From an uncultured Eubacteriales bacterium (GTDB taxonomy: Bacteria > Bacillota > Clostridia > Oscillospirales > QAKW01): a stretch of DNA of 7,607 nucleotides. Below the pieces are notes generated by a model. The model was not told the origin of the DNA, searched no databases, and saw nothing but the letters and a program-made list of their open reading frames with translations. The stretch is taken from positions 1 through 7,607 of the forward strand of contig CABULU010000057.1 of NCBI GenBank assembly GCA_902492505.1, in the 5' to 3' direction. How positions within the stretch are numbered: the first letter of the stretch is position 1; each line of letters begins with the position of its first letter. Made by a program: the position numbers and the translations under genes. Shown in pieces: positions 5,625 through 7,607 of the stretch.

Positions 5625-5653
5625 AAAAACCTTAGCTTAAAGCTAAGGTTTTT
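5625..5653 (-). terminator. Terminator of the tRNA-Ser transcript
   Basis: A 12-bp perfect stem (5625-5636 with 5642-5653, core CCTTAGC/GCTAAGG) with a 5-base loop. On the - strand it begins a few bases after the tRNA CCA end and is followed by a T-rich run, so it ends the tRNA transcript before the oxidoreductase gene. The symmetrical A/T arms would let it work on the + strand too. Confidence 0.85.
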
Positions 5654-5656
5654 TAT

Positions 5657-5748
5657 TGGCGGAGAGAAGGGGATTCGAACCCCTGAGACGCTATCAACGC
5701 CTACACGATTTCCAATCGTGCGCCTTCGACCAGCTCAGCCATCTCTCC
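5657..5748 (-). tRNA. tRNA-Ser(GGA), CCA encoded
   Basis: Read on the - strand: acceptor stem GGAGAGA pairs with TCTCTCC (5661-5667); D-arm TGGCTGAGCTGGTCGAAGG region; anticodon stem CACGA/TCGTG around loop TTGGAAA, giving anticodon GGA at 5711-5713 (reads UCC and UCU); a long variable arm as in all serine tRNAs (about 15 bases, with a GCG/CGT-type stem); T-arm AGGGG TTCGAAT CCCCT; discriminator G and an encoded CCA (5657-5659). Length 92 bases with CCA. It has its own promoter and terminator and so is a single-gene transcription unit. Confidence 0.96.
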
Positions 5749-5759
5749 GTGCGCTGTTT

Positions 5760-5788
5760 AGTATATGATATTTTTCTCGTTTTGTCAA
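5760..5788 (-). promoter_or_regulatory. Promoter of tRNA-Ser
   Basis: On the - strand, TTGACA (5783-5788), a 17-base spacer and TATACT (5760-5765), ending 11 bases before the first base of the tRNA. The perfect -35 and spacing fit a strong housekeeping promoter. It is divergent from the MATE promoter, with 26 bases between the two -35 boxes. Confidence 0.88.
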
Positions 5789-5814
5789 TACGATTTTTTG
5801 TGTTTTTATATTAA

Positions 5815-5843
5815 TTGACATAGCCATATTAAAATGATATAAT
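5815..5843 (+). promoter_or_regulatory. Promoter of the MATE efflux gene
   Basis: TTGACA (5815-5820), 17-base spacer, TATAAT (5838-5843), with extended-minus-10 TG at 5835-5836. The start would fall near 5850, leaving a short leader of about 30 bases with no room for a regulatory RNA. The element is the same in design as the operon promoter at 512-540. Confidence 0.9.
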
Positions 5844-5866
5844 TTTATTCTACAAAATTTTTAGCC

Positions 5867-5902
5867 GGAGGAGATAATTTGTCGGATATAAAATCAAAGG
5901 AG
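5867..5902 (+). promoter_or_regulatory. Two tandem ribosome binding sites at the MATE start
   Basis: GGAGGAG (5867-5873) serves the TTG at 5879, and AAAGGAG (5896-5902) stands 6 bases before an in-frame ATG at 5909. Either start could be used, giving 455 or 445 residues. The upstream residues KENKMG resemble the N-terminus common in clostridial homologues, which favours TTG 5879. Confidence 0.55.
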
Positions 5903-7246
5903 AATAAAATGGGCGTTATGCCTGTCAATAAACTGCTTTTGTCCATGTCTGCGCCTATGATGGCGTCTATGCTGGTACAAGCTCTTTATAATGTGGTAGA
6001 CAGCATTTTTGTTTCGTGGATTGATAAGACAAATGACGATGCGCTGACGGCAGTGTCGCTCGCCTTTCCCGCGCAGAGCCTGATGATAGCTGTTGCTGTC
6101 GGCACGGGTGTGGGAGTCAATGCGCTTCTTTCGCGCAGACTGGGCGCCAAAGATTTTGACGGCGCCAATAAAATAGCCGGCAACGGTCTTTTTCTTGCTG
6201 CGTGCAGTTATCTTGTTTTTTTGGTGCTTGGACTTACTGCCGTACGTCCGTTTTTTGCTATTCAGACCAATGTTCAGTCCATTGTTGACGGAGGTACGGT
6301 TTATCTTTCCATTTGTATGTGTTTTTCGTTCGGGCTTTTCTTCAATATAATGTATGAACGGCTTATGCAGTCTACCGGGAAAACGGTGTTTACAATGTAC
6401 TGTCAGGGTGTCGGCGCTCTTGTTAATATTGTTTTTGACCCGATTTTTATTTTCGGGTATTTCGGCATGCCTAAAATGGGTGTTGCGGGCGCTGCGGTTG
6501 CAACTGTTGCCGGGCAGATTTGTTCAATGCTGCTTTCGATGTTTTTCCACCACCGCTATAACCGTGAGGTACGGGTGAATCTGCGCCGGTTCAGACCGAG
6601 TTTTCGCGCTGTGCGCGATATTTACGCGGTCGCTTTGCCGTCAATAATCATGCAGTCAATAGGCTCTGTCATGGTGTTTGGTATGAATAAAATTCTGATA
6701 AGGTTCACTGAAACTGCGGCAACGGTTTTCGGCGTATATTTTAAATTGCAAAGCTTTGTGTTTATGCCGGTTTTCGGTTTGAATAACGGTATGGTACCCA
6801 TTATAGGCTATAACTACGGTGCCGGAAAACGTGAGCGGATTATTAAAACAATACGCTGTGCCTGTATATATGCTGTCTGTATTATGTTTGCGGGATTGCT
6901 TATAATGCAGCTTATTCCGCGTCAGATACTTATGATTTTCAATGCCTCCGATAATCTGATGTCGATGGGTGTGCCGGCGCTCAGAATAATCAGCCTGCAT
7001 TTTATGCTTGCAGGCATAGGTATAGTTCTGTCGTCTGTTTTTCAGGCGCTCGGACATGCCTTTCGCTCCATGCTCGTTTCAATCGCAAGACAAATTGTTG
7101 TTTTACTTCCCGCAGCGTTTCTGCTTTCTCTTTCGGGAAGCGTAAACGCGGTATGGTGGGCGTTTCCGATTGCAGAGCTTGTGTCGGTAATAATGTGTGT
7201 TTTCTTTTACTTTGATCTTCGTAAAAAAGTTATAAGTCGTGTTTAA
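5879..7246 (+). CDS. MATE-family multidrug/metabolite efflux transporter
   Basis: Integral membrane antiporter that exports drugs or metabolites in exchange for Na+ or H+. 455 residues, the normal MATE length, with about 12 hydrophobic segments. The N-terminus MPVNKLLLSMSAPMMASML and QALYNVVDSIFVS (about residues 34-46, with Asp41 in the first helix) are typical of the clostridial branch of the family; ALTAVSLAFPAQ (55-66) and VGTGVGVNALLSRRLGA (74-90) follow in the first half, and the matching FVFMPVFGLNNGMVPIIGYNYGAGK-type stretch opens the second half (about 291-320). The substrate cannot be told from sequence. Start is TTG at 5879 with GGAGGAG upstream (ATG 5909 is an alternative). It has its own promoter; the LCP gene starts 40 bases downstream with no terminator seen between, so they may be cotranscribed. 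Confidence 0.93.
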   Translation: MSDIKSKENKMGVMPVNKLLLSMSAPMMASMLVQALYNVVDSIFVSWIDKTNDDALTAVSLAFPAQSLMIAVAVGTGVGVNALLSRRLGAKDFDGANKIAGNGLFLAACSYLVFLVLGLTAVRPFFAIQTNVQSIVDGGTVYLSICMCFSFGLFFNIMYERLMQSTGKTVFTMYCQGVGALVNIVFDPIFIFGYFGMPKMGVAGAAVATVAGQICSMLLSMFFHHRYNREVRVNLRRFRPSFRAVRDIYAVALPSIIMQSIGSVMVFGMNKILIRFTETAATVFGVYFKLQSFVFMPVFGLNNGMVPIIGYNYGAGKRERIIKTIRCACIYAVCIMFAGLLIMQLIPRQILMIFNASDNLMSMGVPALRIISLHFMLAGIGIVLSSVFQALGHAFRSMLVSIARQIVVLLPAAFLLSLSGSVNAVWWAFPIAELVSVIMCVFFYFDLRKKVISRV

Positions 7247-7286
7247 ATATTAATGTCCGTACATAATAACCTTGGAGGGTTTTAAT

Positions 7287-7607
7287 ATGTCAAAATTAAA
7301 AAAACGCCGTGTGATTATAATTGTAATAATGGTTATCCTTATAGCAGCTGCAATAGGCACAGTTGTATATAAAATAAATGAGATGGTATCAGCGCCGCTG
7401 TTTGACTCTGGAATTAAGCAAAACAGTGCGATTTCCAATATGACAAAAGCCGGCGATAAGTCTTTCAATGCTTTACTCATCGGTACGGATGCCGCCGGTG
7501 AAAACACTGATGCGCTGATGATTGTTCATGTGGACAAGCAGGATAAAAAGATTAGGATGCTTTCTATTCCCCGTGATACTCGGGTTACTGTTGACGGTAA
7601 AAAATTT
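7287..7607 (+). CDS. LCP (LytR-CpsA-Psr) family cell-envelope protein, N-terminal part (runs off window)
   Basis: 107 codons, open to the end of the window. LCP proteins attach teichoic acids or other glycopolymers to peptidoglycan on the outer face of the membrane. Seen: a basic N-terminus (SKLKKRR), one membrane helix at about residues 9-28, then the start of the LCP domain: FNALLIGTDAAGENTDALMIVHVD (from residue 60) and KIRMLSIPRDTRVTVDG (88-104). The Asp of GTD, the Asp of TDA and the Arg of IPRDT, positions kept in the family for the phosphate/Mg site, are present; the Arg often found before TD (RSDT or RTDT) is Asn here. ATG 7287 has GGAGG (7274-7278) 8 bases upstream. It probably is a regular housekeeping or envelope gene; the rest of the domain lies outside. 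Confidence 0.9.
   Translation, partial: MSKLKKRRVIIIVIMVILIAAAIGTVVYKINEMVSAPLFDSGIKQNSAISNMTKAGDKSFNALLIGTDAAGENTDALMIVHVDKQDKKIRMLSIPRDTRVTVDGKKF

Noticed and set aside
5657..5748. tRNA 3' end as an attachment site for an integrated element
   Set aside because: No integrase gene or second copy of the tRNA 3' end is visible in the window, and the tRNA is followed by its own terminator.
6993..7015. 7-bp inverted repeat (GCCTGCA/TGCAGGC) with a 9-base loop inside the MATE gene
   Set aside because: Short arms within a coding region, no T-run; likely chance.

Overview
The window looks like a chromosomal segment of a low- to mid-GC Gram-positive anaerobe, most likely a member of the Clostridia (gut Ruminococcus/Oscillospira-like relatives are my guess). 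The reasons are a strict TTGACA/TATAAT promoter style, strong AGGAGG-type ribosome binding sites, use of TTG and GTG starts, a lipobox-type solute-binding lipoprotein, an LCP-family cell-wall gene, and protein motifs that read like clostridial homologues. Species cannot be named from the sequence alone.

Layout. Bases 2-454 are the 3' end of leuS (leucyl-tRNA synthetase), closed by a terminator. A near-perfect promoter (512-540) then starts a long untranslated leader and a four-gene operon on the + strand: metQ-like lipoprotein (692-1543), metN ATPase (1553-2566), metI permease (2559-3266) and cysK cysteine synthase (3289-4218), ending at a terminator shared with the convergent gene. On the - strand lies a FAD/Rieske oxidoreductase (5554 down to 4269) broken by a frameshift, preceded by its own terminator-separated neighbour, tRNA-Ser(GGA) with encoded CCA (5748 down to 5657). 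A divergent promoter pair (5760-5788 -, 5815-5843 +) drives the tRNA and a MATE-family efflux gene (5879-7246). The window ends inside an LCP (LytR-CpsA-Psr) gene (7287 onward).

How the genes work together. MetQ, MetN and MetI form a D-methionine/L-methionine ABC importer; MetN carries the C-terminal NIL regulatory domain. CysK in the same operon makes cysteine from O-acetylserine and sulfide, so the operon as a whole supplies sulfur amino acids.

The outstanding observation is that the MetQ-like protein is circularly permuted. After a normal lipoprotein signal peptide, the half that is normally C-terminal comes first (residues 29-166), then a linker of about 19 residues, then the half that is normally N-terminal (186-283), and the protein stops exactly where the hinge between the halves should be. 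All usual MetQ motifs are present once each, in an open frame with a good ribosome binding site. Related points are a short GCGGG repeat at the two junctions, the lack of a Shine-Dalgarno before metN just after the new metQ end, and a structured leader that does not resemble the SAM (S-box) or T-box leaders expected for methionine genes.
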